Part shown: piece after piece, positions 6,505 to 14,050 of the stretch | Layout: every line of letters starts with the position of its first letter | How positions within the stretch are numbered: the first letter of the stretch is position 1 | Assembly: GCA_015655535.1 (NCBI GenBank) | Contig: JAATEW010000041.1 | Span: 1 to 18,476, forward strand | Origin: Hyphomicrobiales bacterium | Lineage (GTDB): Bacteria; Pseudomonadota; Alphaproteobacteria; Rhizobiales; Beijerinckiaceae | Direction of reading: 5' to 3' | Length of the DNA: 18,476 bases | Position numbers and translations under genes: made by a program | The notes under the pieces: generated by a model | Database searches by the model: none | Told to the model about the DNA's origin: nothing | Seen by the model: the letters and a program-made list of their open reading frames with translations, nothing else

Positions 6505-7422
6505 ATGGAAATCTTTCTGCAACAATTGATCAATGGGCTGACCCTCGGCGCGATCTACGGCCTGATCGCGATCGGCTATACGATGGTCTTCGGCGTGATC
6601 GGCATGGTCAATTTCGCGCATGGCGATGTGTTCATGCTGTCGAGTTTCATCGCGCTCATCATCTTTCTTCTGCTCACGCAGATTCTCGGCCTCGCATCGA
6701 TTCCACTCGCGCTCGTGATCGTCCTCGTCGCCGCCATGGCGCTCACAGGCCTGTGGAATTTCATGATCGAGCGCCTCGCTTACCGGCGCCTGCGCGCATC
6801 GTTTCGACTGGCGCCTTTGATCTCGTCGATCGGCATGTCGATTTTCCTGTCGAATTTCGTGGCGCTCGCGCAAGGCCCCCGCAACAAGGCCGTTCCCTCC
6901 ATGCTCGACGAGGTTTTCAAGCTGACCGAAGGCCATGGCTATGACGTCACTTTGTCGTTGAAGCAGATCCTGATCATCGCCGTCACTGCCTCGCTGCTCT
7001 TCGGGCTCTGGTATGTCGTCGAAAAAACGCCGCTCGGCCGCGCGCAACGCGCCTGCGAGCAGGACCAGACGATGGCGGCCTTGCTCGGCGTCAATGTCGA
7101 TCGCACCGTTTCCGCGACTTTCGTCATCGGCGCCGTGCTCGCCGCCGCCGCTGGCGTGCTTTACATGCTTTATTATGGCGTCGTGAACCCGAACGACGGC
7201 TTCATCGCAGGCGTCAAGGCCTTCACGGCGGCGGTGCTGGGCGGCATAGGCTCTTTGCCCGGCGCCGTGCTCGGCGGCCTGCTGATCGGCCTCGTCGAGA
7301 CTTTTTGGGCCGCCTATTTTTCCTCCGACTATAAGGATGTCGCGGCCTTCGGCGTGCTCGCCGTTACCTTGATCTTTCTGCCGCGCGGACTTTTGGGCCG
7401 CGCCGATGTCGAGAAAGTTTAA
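6505..7422 (+). CDS. livH: Branched-chain amino acid ABC transporter permease LivH
   Basis: A 305-residue polytopic inner-membrane protein with the classic LivH opening (LQQLINGLTLGAIYGLIAIG, then GYTMVFGVIGMVNFAHGDVFM at 24-44). It also has the cytoplasmic EAA-type loop KTPLGRAQRACEQDQTMAALLGV, which docks to the ATPase, and the C-terminal run FTAAVLGGIGSLPGAVLGGLLIGLVE. LivH and LivM form the translocation pore of hydrophobic/branched-chain amino acid (HAAT) importers. The ATG follows AAAGG at seven bases and is the first gene of a five-gene operon; livM starts two bases after its stop. Substrate specificity (Leu/Ile/Val or broader, including amides) cannot be read from the permease. Confidence 0.96.
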   Translation: MEIFLQQLINGLTLGAIYGLIAIGYTMVFGVIGMVNFAHGDVFMLSSFIALIIFLLLTQILGLASIPLALVIVLVAAMALTGLWNFMIERLAYRRLRASFRLAPLISSIGMSIFLSNFVALAQGPRNKAVPSMLDEVFKLTEGHGYDVTLSLKQILIIAVTASLLFGLWYVVEKTPLGRAQRACEQDQTMAALLGVNVDRTVSATFVIGAVLAAAAGVLYMLYYGVVNPNDGFIAGVKAFTAAVLGGIGSLPGAVLGGLLIGLVETFWAAYFSSDYKDVAAFGVLAVTLIFLPRGLLGRADVEKV

Positions 7423-7424
7423 CC

Positions 7425-8774
7425 GTGCGAACGGAAGGATTTCTGAGCAAAGTCAAAAGCGCCGGCCTCGCAGCGCTGATCATGGCGGCCCTGTCCTTTC
7501 CGATCGTCGCCTATCACGCCGATATGGACCTGACGCGCGGGCTCTTTCTCGAAAGCCGCTGGCCGTTGGTTGCAATCCTCGTCGGCGGCACATTCATCCT
7601 CCGCTTGCTGAGCGAATTCGTCTTCGCGTGGATGCGTGGCAGGCCCGCCGCCGCAACACGAAAGACAAAGCAGGGCATCTCGCCGCGTGCGTTTCACCTT
7701 ATCGGCTTTGCAGGGATCGGCGCGCTGATCGCTTTTCCTCTCGCCGCCGTCTTCATGCTCGGTCCGGCGGGCTCGCTTAAATGGATCGATAATTACGGCA
7801 TTCAGATCCTGATCTATGTGATGCTCGGCTGGGGCTTGAATATCGTCGTCGGTCTCGCGGGCCTGCTCGATCTCGGCTATGTCGCCTTCTATGCCGTCGG
7901 CGCCTATGCCTATGCACTGCTTGCGACGGATCTCGGCTGGTCTTTCTGGCTCTGCTTGCCCATCTGCGGTGCCATCGCGGCGCTCTTTGGTCTAGCGCTC
8001 GGCTTTCCCGTGCTGCGGCTGCGCGGCGATTATCTCGCCATCGTCACTTTGGCCTTCGGCGAAATCACCCGCATCGTCGCAGTCAATTGGACGGCGCTCA
8101 CCAATGGCGATGCGGGCATCAGCCTGCTCCCGAAAATTACTTTTTTCGGCATTCCATTCAGCAAAGGCGCAGAGGGTTTCGCCTCGCATTTCCGCCTGCC
8201 GTTTTTTCCGATCGAGCGAACCATCTTTCTTTATTATCTCATTCTCGCGCTGGCACTTCTCACGAATTTTCTGACCCTACGCCTGCGCCGCCTGCCGCTC
8301 GGGCGCGTCTGGGAGGCCCTGCGCGAAGACGAGATTGCCTGCCGTTCGCTCGGCATCGACACGGTCGCAGCGAAACTCTCCGCTTTCGCGATCGGCGCGT
8401 TGATCGCAGGCATTGCCGGCGCCTTCTTCGCCGTGCGGCAAGGTTTCGTCTCGCCTTCGAGCTTCGGTTTCATCGAATCGGCGACGATCCTTTCGATCGT
8501 CGTTCTGGGCGGCGCGGGTTCGCAGGCGGGCAACGTCCTTGCCGCGATCCTCATCATCGGCGGGTCCGAATTTTTGCGCGAACTCGACGTGTTGCAGGAA
8601 TTCTTCGGCTACACCTTCGATCCGACGCAATATCGCATGCTGCTCGTCGGCCTCGCCATGGTCGCCATGATGAATTGGCGTCCGCGCGGGCTTGTCGCGA
8701 CGCGACGGCCTTCGATCTTTCTCAAAAAAGCCAAGCCGGTCGCGGTGGAGCTTATCGCGGAAGGGCGCGGATGA
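7425..8774 (+). CDS. livM: Branched-chain amino acid ABC transporter permease LivM
   Basis: A 449-residue permease. An N-terminal region with extra hydrophobic segments (about 13-30, 45-63 and 87-110) precedes the conserved LivM core starting near YGIQILIYVMLGWGLNIVVGLAGLLDLGYVAFYAVGAY. The core includes the VLRLRGDYLAIVTLAFGEITRI stretch, the EAA-type loop PLGRVWEALREDEIACRSLGID, and the C-terminal ESATILSIVVLGGAGSQAGNVLAA. The proposed GTG start (7425) has GAGAAAG seven bases upstream and sits two bases after livH; no better ATG precedes the first membrane helix. Its stop overlaps the livG start in ATGA, implying coupled translation. The long N-terminal extension is common in LivM proteins. 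Confidence 0.95.
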   Translation: MRTEGFLSKVKSAGLAALIMAALSFPIVAYHADMDLTRGLFLESRWPLVAILVGGTFILRLLSEFVFAWMRGRPAAATRKTKQGISPRAFHLIGFAGIGALIAFPLAAVFMLGPAGSLKWIDNYGIQILIYVMLGWGLNIVVGLAGLLDLGYVAFYAVGAYAYALLATDLGWSFWLCLPICGAIAALFGLALGFPVLRLRGDYLAIVTLAFGEITRIVAVNWTALTNGDAGISLLPKITFFGIPFSKGAEGFASHFRLPFFPIERTIFLYYLILALALLTNFLTLRLRRLPLGRVWEALREDEIACRSLGIDTVAAKLSAFAIGALIAGIAGAFFAVRQGFVSPSSFGFIESATILSIVVLGGAGSQAGNVLAAILIIGGSEFLRELDVLQEFFGYTFDPTQYRMLLVGLAMVAMMNWRPRGLVATRRPSIFLKKAKPVAVELIAEGRG

Positions 8775-9670
8775 CAGCCCCCCCTCTCCTGCGCGTCGAA
8801 CATCTCACCATACGTTTTGGCGGCCTGACGGCCATAGACGATGCGAGTTTTGAGGCAAGGCGCGGCGAGATCACGGCGCTGATCGGACCAAATGGTGCCG
8901 GCAAGACGACGCTCTTCAATTGCATCACGGGTTTCTACAAGCCGGACATTGGCCGCATCGTCTTGATGCAAGGCGAGCCCAACACGGCCGATATCGACAG
9001 ACTGACGCGCTCCGTTCGACGTCATGGCATCTTCGCATCGGGCTGCATCTGTCTTTTGGAACGCATGAGCGATGCCGAGATCGCGCGCCGTGCGCGCGTG
9101 GCGCGCACCTTTCAAAACATCCGCCTTTTTTCCGGCATGACGGCGCTCGAAAACCTGATCGTCGCGCGCCACAACCCATTGATGGCAGCCTCAGGCTATA
9201 CGATCCTGGGCCTGCTCGGCATCGGCGCCTATCGGTCCGCCGAAAAGGAAGCGATCGAGACGGCGAAATATTGGCTCGCGCAAATCGGGCTTACCGAGCG
9301 CGCGGATGACGCGGCCGGCAGCCTCTCCTATGGCGCGCAGCGTCAGCTTGAAATCGCCCGCGCCATGATGACGGAGCCGGTGCTTTTATGCCTCGACGAG
9401 CCCGCCGCCGGATTGAACTCAGCGGAATCGTCTAAGCTCAACGAACTGCTGCGAGATATTCGCAAGACGCATGGCACGTCGATCCTGCTGATCGAACATG
9501 ACATGTCGGTCGTCATGAGCATATCGAACCATGTTATCGTGCTCGACTATGGCCGCAAGATCGCCGACGGCACGCCGTCCGCCATCCGCTGCAATGAAAA
9601 TGTCATCGCGGCCTATCTCGGCGTCGAAGATGACGAGCTCCGCTTGGCCGAGACTAAGGTCGGCGCATGA
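8771..9670 (+). CDS. livG: Branched-chain amino acid ABC transporter ATP-binding protein LivG
   Basis: A 299-residue ABC ATPase. Walker A GPNGAGKTT is at 39-47, the Q-loop Gln at 115 (RTFQNIRLF), the signature LSYGAQ at 185-190, Walker B LLCLDEP at 205-211, and the switch His at 243 in IEHDMSVV. Typical LivG proteins are about 255 residues. The surplus is mainly an insert of roughly 40 residues (about 66-107) between the Walker A domain and the Q-loop. The reading frame is open far upstream inside livM, but the true start is ATG 8771: it overlaps the livM TGA, has GGAAGG upstream, and begins exactly where LivG homology begins. LivG and LivF form the ATPase heterodimer. Confidence 0.95.
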   Translation: MTAPPLLRVEHLTIRFGGLTAIDDASFEARRGEITALIGPNGAGKTTLFNCITGFYKPDIGRIVLMQGEPNTADIDRLTRSVRRHGIFASGCICLLERMSDAEIARRARVARTFQNIRLFSGMTALENLIVARHNPLMAASGYTILGLLGIGAYRSAEKEAIETAKYWLAQIGLTERADDAAGSLSYGAQRQLEIARAMMTEPVLLCLDEPAAGLNSAESSKLNELLRDIRKTHGTSILLIEHDMSVVMSISNHVIVLDYGRKIADGTPSAIRCNENVIAAYLGVEDDELRLAETKVGA

Positions 9671-10398
9671 CAATGGAGCCATGCTCGTCACCGCTCTTGT
9701 CGATTAAAGGCGTCAAGGCCTTTTATGGTCCCGTCGCGGCCTTGAAGGGCATCTCGCTCCATGTCGACGAAGGCGAGATCGTCACCTTGATCGGCGCCAA
9801 TGGTGCCGGCAAGTCGACGCTGATGATGACGATCTTCGGCAGACCGCAGGCAAGCGAAGGCCGCATCCTTTTCGGCGGCACGGACATCACGCAGCGCCCG
9901 ACGCATGAGATCGCCCGCGCCGGCCTTGCGCAAGTGCCGGAAGGCCGCCGGATTTTTCCGCGCATGACCGTGTTCGAAAATCTCCAGATGGGCGCGCTCA
10001 ACGGCAAAAGCTCTTTCGCGCAAGACCTCGACTGCGTGACGGCGCTCTTTCCCTGGTTGGGCACGCGGGCGCAACAACGCGCCGGCACCCTATCAGGCGG
10101 CGAGCAGCAAATGCTTGCGATCGGCCGCGCCTTGATGAGTCGGCCGCGCCTGCTTCTTCTCGACGAGCCTTCGCTGGGTCTCGCCCCGCTCATCGTCAAG
10201 CAGATCTTCGAGGTGCTCAAGCGGCTCAATCGCGACGAAGGCCTGACTGTGTTTCTCGTCGAGCAAAATGCCTATCATGCGTTGAAGCTGGCCGATCGCG
10301 CCTATGTCATGGTCAATGGCGAGATCAGCCATGCGGGCACGGGCCGCGAGCTTCTCGCCCGCGACGATATCCGCGCCGCCTATCTCGGGAGCGCGTGA
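9667..10398 (+). CDS. livF: Branched-chain amino acid ABC transporter ATP-binding protein LivF
   Basis: A 243-residue ABC ATPase with Walker A GANGAGKST (43-51), the LivF-typical QVPEGRRIFPRMTVFENLQMG (89-109), signature LSGGEQQ (142-148), Walker B LLLLDEPSLGLAP (162-174) and VEQN in the switch region (198-201). The start codon overlaps the livG stop in ATGA, with AAGG seven bases upstream; a second ATG six bases later is possible. It is the second ATPase subunit of the HAAT importer. Its own stop overlaps the start of the next small gene in TGATG, so all five genes appear translationally linked. Confidence 0.96.
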   Translation: MTMEPCSSPLLSIKGVKAFYGPVAALKGISLHVDEGEIVTLIGANGAGKSTLMMTIFGRPQASEGRILFGGTDITQRPTHEIARAGLAQVPEGRRIFPRMTVFENLQMGALNGKSSFAQDLDCVTALFPWLGTRAQQRAGTLSGGEQQMLAIGRALMSRPRLLLLDEPSLGLAPLIVKQIFEVLKRLNRDEGLTVFLVEQNAYHALKLADRAYVMVNGEISHAGTGRELLARDDIRAAYLGSA

Positions 10399-10685
10399 TG
10401 CCAGGCTTTCTGATAATCACGCTCGGCCTTGGTGGCACGGCCGCCATCATGAGCGGACGCGCGCTCGCGCTCATCTGGCGCTCGCGCTGGCACATCGTCC
10501 TCGCGATGCTTCTGCTCGCGGCGATGGTGCGCTTTCTGCACTATGCCTTGCTTGGCGACGCGCTTTTGTCCGGTATGGCCTATATGGCGGATTTCGCCGT
10601 ACTCTTTTGCCTGGCCTGGCTGAGTTTCGCATGGGTGCGCAGAGGCCAGATGAAACGCCAATATGGTTGGCTCAGCGTTTCTTAG
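10398..10685 (+). CDS. Small membrane protein of the liv operon (DUF6867-like)
   Basis: A 95-residue protein with about three predicted membrane segments (roughly 4-24, 33-51 and 60-78). It ends in a basic cytoplasmic-looking tail with the phrase RRGQMKRQYGWLSVS. From memory it resembles the small membrane proteins, labelled DUF6867, that follow livF in rhizobial HAAT operons; I could not run a search to confirm this. The ATG overlaps the livF TGA, so it is almost certainly co-expressed with the transporter and may be an accessory or assembly factor. Its stop codon TAG (10683-10685) interleaves with the TAA of the convergent DUF2147 gene. Confidence 0.8.
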   Translation: MPGFLIITLGLGGTAAIMSGRALALIWRSRWHIVLAMLLLAAMVRFLHYALLGDALLSGMAYMADFAVLFCLAWLSFAWVRRGQMKRQYGWLSVS

Positions 10686-11062
10686 TGGGCCCTCGCCCAA
10701 TAATAGGTTTTGCAGATCATCCCGCCGAAGGCGCAGCCCTGCGTGGTCAGCCGGGCGCCGTCGATCACCATCGAGCCATCGTAGGTCTTGCCGTCGGCCG
10801 GATTGAAGGCGGAGCCCGTCCATTTGTTCGGACCGGACGGCGCCATGCCGAAGAAGACCTGCTGCCCGACCTTGCCCGGCCCGTTCGGGTCTTTCACCCA
10901 CACGACCGTGCCGCAAAGACCGCCCGAACAAGGTGAGAATTGGACGCGCGCGGCGCCATCGCTACGTTGCCAGACGCCCTGCGCATCATTGGCGGATGCC
11001 GGAGCGGTGAGAAGCGCGGCTGCGGCGGCGGCGAGCAATAGATGCAAGCAACGACGGATCAT
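10682..11062 (-). CDS. DUF2147 domain exported protein
   Basis: A 126-residue protein. A signal peptide (RR at 3-4, hydrophobic 8-20, likely cleavage after ASA at 24) is followed by a DUF2147 domain: GVWQRSDGAARVQFSPCSGGLCGTVVWVKDP, then NPADGKTYDGSMVIDGARLTTQGC and GGMICKTYYW. Four Cys (45, 50, 110, 117) could form two disulfides in the periplasm. DUF2147 proteins are small secreted lipocalin-like proteins of unknown function. ATG 11062 is preceded by GGAGAGGTTC, a good ribosome binding site. The gene lies on the opposite strand between the transporter operon and its binding-protein gene, and it overlaps the operon's last gene by four bases. Confidence 0.9.
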   Translation of the reverse strand: MIRRCLHLLLAAAAAALLTAPASANDAQGVWQRSDGAARVQFSPCSGGLCGTVVWVKDPNGPGKVGQQVFFGMAPSGPNKWTGSAFNPADGKTYDGSMVIDGARLTTQGCAFGGMICKTYYWARAH

Positions 11063-11242
11063 GAACCTCTCCGGTTGACTATTTCGGGCGTCAAGCTGCG
11101 AAAAGAATCGATTGAGACCAGGCTGCTGTCAATTGGCGAAAAACTAAGAGTCTCAATATGGTTAGGCGGGAATTACTGCCGAGGCGGCTGGTTGCGTGGT
11201 GCCCAGCTTCCGCTCGATATCGCTATGGGCGCGGCAAGCCCA

Positions 11243-11271
11243 TTATGCCGGCGCGATAGCCGGCGTATAAT
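11243..11271 (+). promoter_or_regulatory. Putative promoter of the binding-protein gene
   Basis: A consensus -10 box TATAAT lies at 11266-11271, 25 bp upstream of the livK-like ATG. The best -35 at 17-bp spacing (TTATGC, 11243-11248) is weak. Two GCCGGC hexamers (11247-11252 and 11259-11264) sit inside the spacer, making an imperfect palindrome in a position where an operator could act. The resulting leader would be short (about 18 nt) and would contain the GGAGA ribosome binding site at 11286-11290. Confidence 0.42.
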
Positions 11272-11296
11272 AGGACCGGCTCGCTGGAGAAACCTG

Positions 11297-12436
11297 ATGC
11301 GCGTGAAACTCTTCGGCCTTCTTCTGCCGCTTGTGTTCGGCTTATCCGCTGCGGCGCAAGTGCCGGTGCCATCGCCCGTTCAGATGAAGATCGGCGTCGG
11401 CGGCCCGATGACGGGACCGGACGCCGTCTTCGGATCGCAATTGCGCTTCGGTGTCGAGCAGGCGATCGAAGACATCAACGCGAGCGGCGGTATTATGGGC
11501 AAGAAGCTCAGGATCGCCATCGGCGACGATGCGGCCGATCCGAAGCAAGGCGTCTCCGTCGCCAATCGTTTCGTGAGCGATGGAATCAGGCTCGTCATCG
11601 GGCATTTCAATTCCGGCGTGACCATGCCGGCGACAGACATCTATGCCGAAAACAACATACTCGACATCACGCCCGCCTCGACCAATCCGCAGATCACGGA
11701 CCGCGGCTTGGAAACGATCTTCCGCACCTGCGGGCGCGACGATCAGCAGGCCACCGTCGCCGCCAAATATCTCGCGAGCCAGAAGGGCAAAAAGATCGCC
11801 TTCCTTCACGACAAGACCACCTATGGCAAGGGGCTTGCCGACGAAACCCGCAAGGATCTCGCCGCGCTCGGCGTCACCGACGTGCTCTATGAAGGCGTGA
11901 ACAAGGGCGAGAAGGATTATTCCGCCGTCGTCTCGAAGATCAAGGCGTCGGGCGCCGACATCGTCTATTGGGGTGGCTATCATACCGAAGGCGGCTTGAT
12001 CGTGCGGCAGATGCGCGATCAGGGCGTCGCGGCGACATTGATGGCGGGCGACGGATTGGCCTCCGACGAATATGCCGCGATCGGCGGCCCCGGCGTCGAA
12101 GGCACGCTGATGACCTTTCCGCCCGATCCGCGCAATAGGCCGGAGGCCGCCGAGGTCGTTGCAAGATATAGAGCCAAGAACATCAACCCGGAGACGTACA
12201 CGCTCTATTCCTATGCCGCGCTTGAAGTCATCAAACAGGCGGCGGAAGCGGCGAAATCGCTCGATCCATTGGAGATCGCCAAGGCCATGCATTCCGGCAT
12301 GACCTTCAAGACCGTGATCGGCGATTTCAGCTACGATAAAAAGGGTGACGTGACGCGCGCGGATTATATCGTCTTCGTCTGGCGCAAAGGCCCGGACGGC
12401 AAGATCAGCTATTACGAGCTGGATAAGCAGAGCTGA
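11297..12436 (+). CDS. livK: Branched-chain amino acid ABC transporter substrate-binding protein (LivK/LivJ type)
   Basis: A 379-residue periplasmic binding protein. The signal peptide (MRVKLFGLLLPLVFGLSAAA, cleavage near 20) has no lipobox. The type I periplasmic-binding fold shows KIGVGGPMTGPDAVFG (31-46), AIEDINASGGIMGKKL (56-71), GHFNSGVTMP (102-111), TPASTNPQIT (125-134), FRTCGRDDQQ (142-151), YGKGLADE (176-183) and GGYHTEGG (226-233). All are typical of the Leu/Ile/Val-binding family and include the ligand-contact loops. The frame is open upstream to 11042, but ATG 11297 is chosen because it has GGAGA seven bases upstream and starts a perfect signal peptide. It is separated from livHMGF by a convergent gene, so it is likely transcribed independently. 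It is the natural partner of that importer; the ligand is not certain. Confidence 0.94.
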   Translation: MRVKLFGLLLPLVFGLSAAAQVPVPSPVQMKIGVGGPMTGPDAVFGSQLRFGVEQAIEDINASGGIMGKKLRIAIGDDAADPKQGVSVANRFVSDGIRLVIGHFNSGVTMPATDIYAENNILDITPASTNPQITDRGLETIFRTCGRDDQQATVAAKYLASQKGKKIAFLHDKTTYGKGLADETRKDLAALGVTDVLYEGVNKGEKDYSAVVSKIKASGADIVYWGGYHTEGGLIVRQMRDQGVAATLMAGDGLASDEYAAIGGPGVEGTLMTFPPDPRNRPEAAEVVARYRAKNINPETYTLYSYAALEVIKQAAEAAKSLDPLEIAKAMHSGMTFKTVIGDFSYDKKGDVTRADYIVFVWRKGPDGKISYYELDKQS

Positions 12437-12455
12437 GGCTCGCAACCCTTCAGCC

Positions 12456-12477
12456 GCGTCATGCCCGGCCTTGATCC
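12456..12477 (+). repeat. REP-like half-palindrome, left copy
   Basis: GCGTCATGCC followed by CGGCCTTGATCC matches the reverse complement of 12886-12907 at 20 of 22 positions, and it also matches the left arm of the full element at 17830-17851 at 20 of 22. The inner half that would complete the palindrome is absent immediately downstream. Confidence 0.75.
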
Positions 12478-12873
12478 ACGGCTGTCCGGTTTAAATTATC
12501 GCAACATGCTTCATGGTCTTGCAATAGCAAACGTTTTTTATGATTTCTTTCGGATTGGACTTGAACAATCCGCGTCGGTCATGACGCGCCTCCAGGCAGC
12601 AATATGTCGGATTTCGCCATTCATCCGACGGCGGCCATTTCGGCGAGACGGATACGCTTTTGTCAAAGACGACCCATCGAGGATGAGTCGCCGCCGAAGG
12701 CGGTCTGCGATCATTGACCAAAGCGATCCGCTCGCCAATGCTAGCCGCCAAGAGATGAATGGCAGCCTTTGGAATTGCAAAACCGGTGGCAACAGAGCGG
12801 TCCGATTCCTCAACCGGATAGCTGTGGCCTTGAGCCGGGCATCCAAGAATGCGCTTAGGATTTTATGCGCGGC

Positions 12874-12910
12874 GCCTGGATGCGCGGATCAAGTCCGCGC
12901 ATGACGCGCC
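12874..12910 (-). repeat. REP-like element, 37-bp copy
   Basis: The reverse complement of this segment is identical over 37 bases to 17827-17863. It contains an internal hairpin TGCGCGGA - TCAAG - TCCGCGCA (8-bp stem, 12881-12901). It ends 28 bp from the ccdA stop and could help end the ccdA transcript. Confidence 0.85.
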
Positions 12911-12938
12911 GAAAGATAGCTGCTCGTCGTCTGATCGC

Positions 12939-13670
12939 TCACCCCAAATTCGCGAGGCCCGGAAACGTCTCCAGCAGCCAGAAGGATAGGTTCTGCAAGG
13001 AGCCGGTCAAGAAGGCGATACCCGTCAGGATCAGCAGCACGCCGACGATGCGCTCGACGATGCCGAAATATTTTTTGAACTGTTTGAGGAAACCCATGCA
13101 GGGCTCGATGGCGAGCGCCGCCAGCAGAAACGGCACGCCGAGCCCGAGCGAATAGACGGCGAGAAGCCCCGCGCCTTTGCCTAAAGTCTCCTGCGAGGCG
13201 GCAACGGCCAGGATCGCTGCGAGGATCGGGCCGATGCAGGGCGTCCAGCCGAAGGCGAAGGCGAGGCCCAAGACATAGGCGCCCCAAAGGCCTAGCGGCC
13301 TATTCACTTCAAGCCGCGCCTCGCGATACATGAATGCGATGCGAAAGACGCCGAGAAAGTGCAGGCCCATAAGGATGATGGCGGCACCCGCCAGGACCGA
13401 CAGCACGGCCAGATGCTCGCGCAAAACCTGACCGAAGACGGAGGCCGTGGCGCCAAGCGCGACGAAGACCGTGGAAAAGCCCAGCACGAAAAGCACGGCC
13501 GCGATGAAGACATCGCGCTGCGCGCGCCTCTCGCCCTCGCTCGCGACTTCTTCGATCGTCGTGCCCGCGATGAAGGTCAGATAGGGCGGGACGAGCGGCA
13601 AAACGCAAGGGCTGAGGAAGGAGAGAAGACCCGCCGCAGCGGCTGCTGAAAAGGTGACATCGAGCGCCAT
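12939..13670 (-). CDS. ccdA: Cytochrome c biogenesis protein CcdA (DsbD-type thiol-disulfide transporter)
   Basis: A 243-residue integral membrane protein with about six helices. The two redox Cys lie in the diagnostic motifs LLSFLSPCVLPLVPPYL (C22) and AFGWTPCIGPILAAIL (C145). CcdA carries electrons from cytoplasmic thioredoxin across the membrane to periplasmic thiol proteins used in cytochrome c maturation or disulfide reduction. Length and motif spacing are normal. ATG 13670 is chosen; an in-frame TTG at 13685 with AAGGA just upstream would add five residues and is a fair alternative. No ccm or thioredoxin-like gene is adjacent, so the periplasmic partner is unknown. The gene ends beside a REP-like repeat. 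Confidence 0.93.
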   Translation of the reverse strand: MALDVTFSAAAAAGLLSFLSPCVLPLVPPYLTFIAGTTIEEVASEGERRAQRDVFIAAVLFVLGFSTVFVALGATASVFGQVLREHLAVLSVLAGAAIILMGLHFLGVFRIAFMYREARLEVNRPLGLWGAYVLGLAFAFGWTPCIGPILAAILAVAASQETLGKGAGLLAVYSLGLGVPFLLAALAIEPCMGFLKQFKKYFGIVERIVGVLLILTGIAFLTGSLQNLSFWLLETFPGLANLG

Positions 13671-14050
13671 GCCCGCTTCTAACAAACCATCCTTGAGGAA
13701 GCATGACCTTTTGGGACGATGCGGGCCTTTTCGTCCTTTATCTTGGCTTCGCCGATCGAAGGCGTTTTCGGCACCACAGCCGACATCTGAATTTAACTAG
13801 CTGATTCAATTTATATTTTTATTGCAAAGCTTATATATCGCCGAAGGTCTTATGTGTTCTGGCGGACGCAAGATCACAAAATCGTTTGTTCATGCGCCGG
13901 GAGTCGGCTTCGAAACAAGACATTTTTAGCCGATCCGGGTTATGACACATCCATGATTTCAAGCGTCTTTTCATTCCGGCTGGGCGCCGCTGCCCGGCAA
14001 AGCGCCTTGGCTAGCCTCATCGCCTCCTTCCATGCGCAGGGATCAGCCGC
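13671..14050. other. Intergenic region between ccdA and the flippase gene
   Basis: A 380-bp divergent spacer. It contains an AT-rich stretch at 13795-13840 (tracts such as TTTATATTTTTATTG and TTATATAT) that could hold promoters, though I find no convincing -35/-10 pair. Two tiny frames are noted. One, of 33 codons (ATG 13703, with GAGGA upstream), has no recognisable family. The other, of 35 codons (13953-14060), overlaps the flippase start. Neither is supported well enough to call a gene. Confidence 0.5.

Larger units (their letters stand above)
12437..12938. other. 502-bp intergenic region with REP-like palindrome halves, no supported gene
   Basis: Between the livK stop and the ccdA stop I see no credible gene. 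Short open frames exist on both strands, but none has a ribosome binding site plus a recognisable family, and the longest runs through the repeats. The stretch begins and ends with inverted REP-like half-elements (12456-12477 and 12874-12910). It also holds partial matches at 12578-12590 (GTCATGACGCGCC) and 12827-12848 (CCTTGAGCCGGGCATCC). The interior could be a decayed gene or a mosaic of repeats. Confidence 0.6.

Noticed and set aside
8087..8770. In-frame upstream extension of livG to 527 residues
   Set aside because: This part is a shadow of livM in another frame; LivG homology and the ATGA junction start at 8771.
11042..11296. Upstream extension of the binding protein by 85 residues
   Set aside because: It would place the signal peptide internally and runs over the start of the DUF2147 gene. 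ATG 11297 has a ribosome binding site and begins the signal peptide.
11342..12445. 367-codon minus-strand frame opposite the binding-protein gene
   Set aside because: It is the antisense shadow of a well-recognised family and has no motif or ribosome binding site.
12461..12904. 147-codon plus-strand frame (and 86/102-codon minus frames) in the intergenic block
   Set aside because: The frame starts and ends within the REP-like repeats, is Arg-rich and has no family resemblance. The minus frames are likewise unrecognised; a decayed gene cannot be excluded.
13703..13804. 33-codon ORF with a good GAGGA ribosome binding site
   Set aside because: It is too short, has no recognisable family, and is close to the divergent ccdA start. 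Conservation in relatives would be needed to support it.
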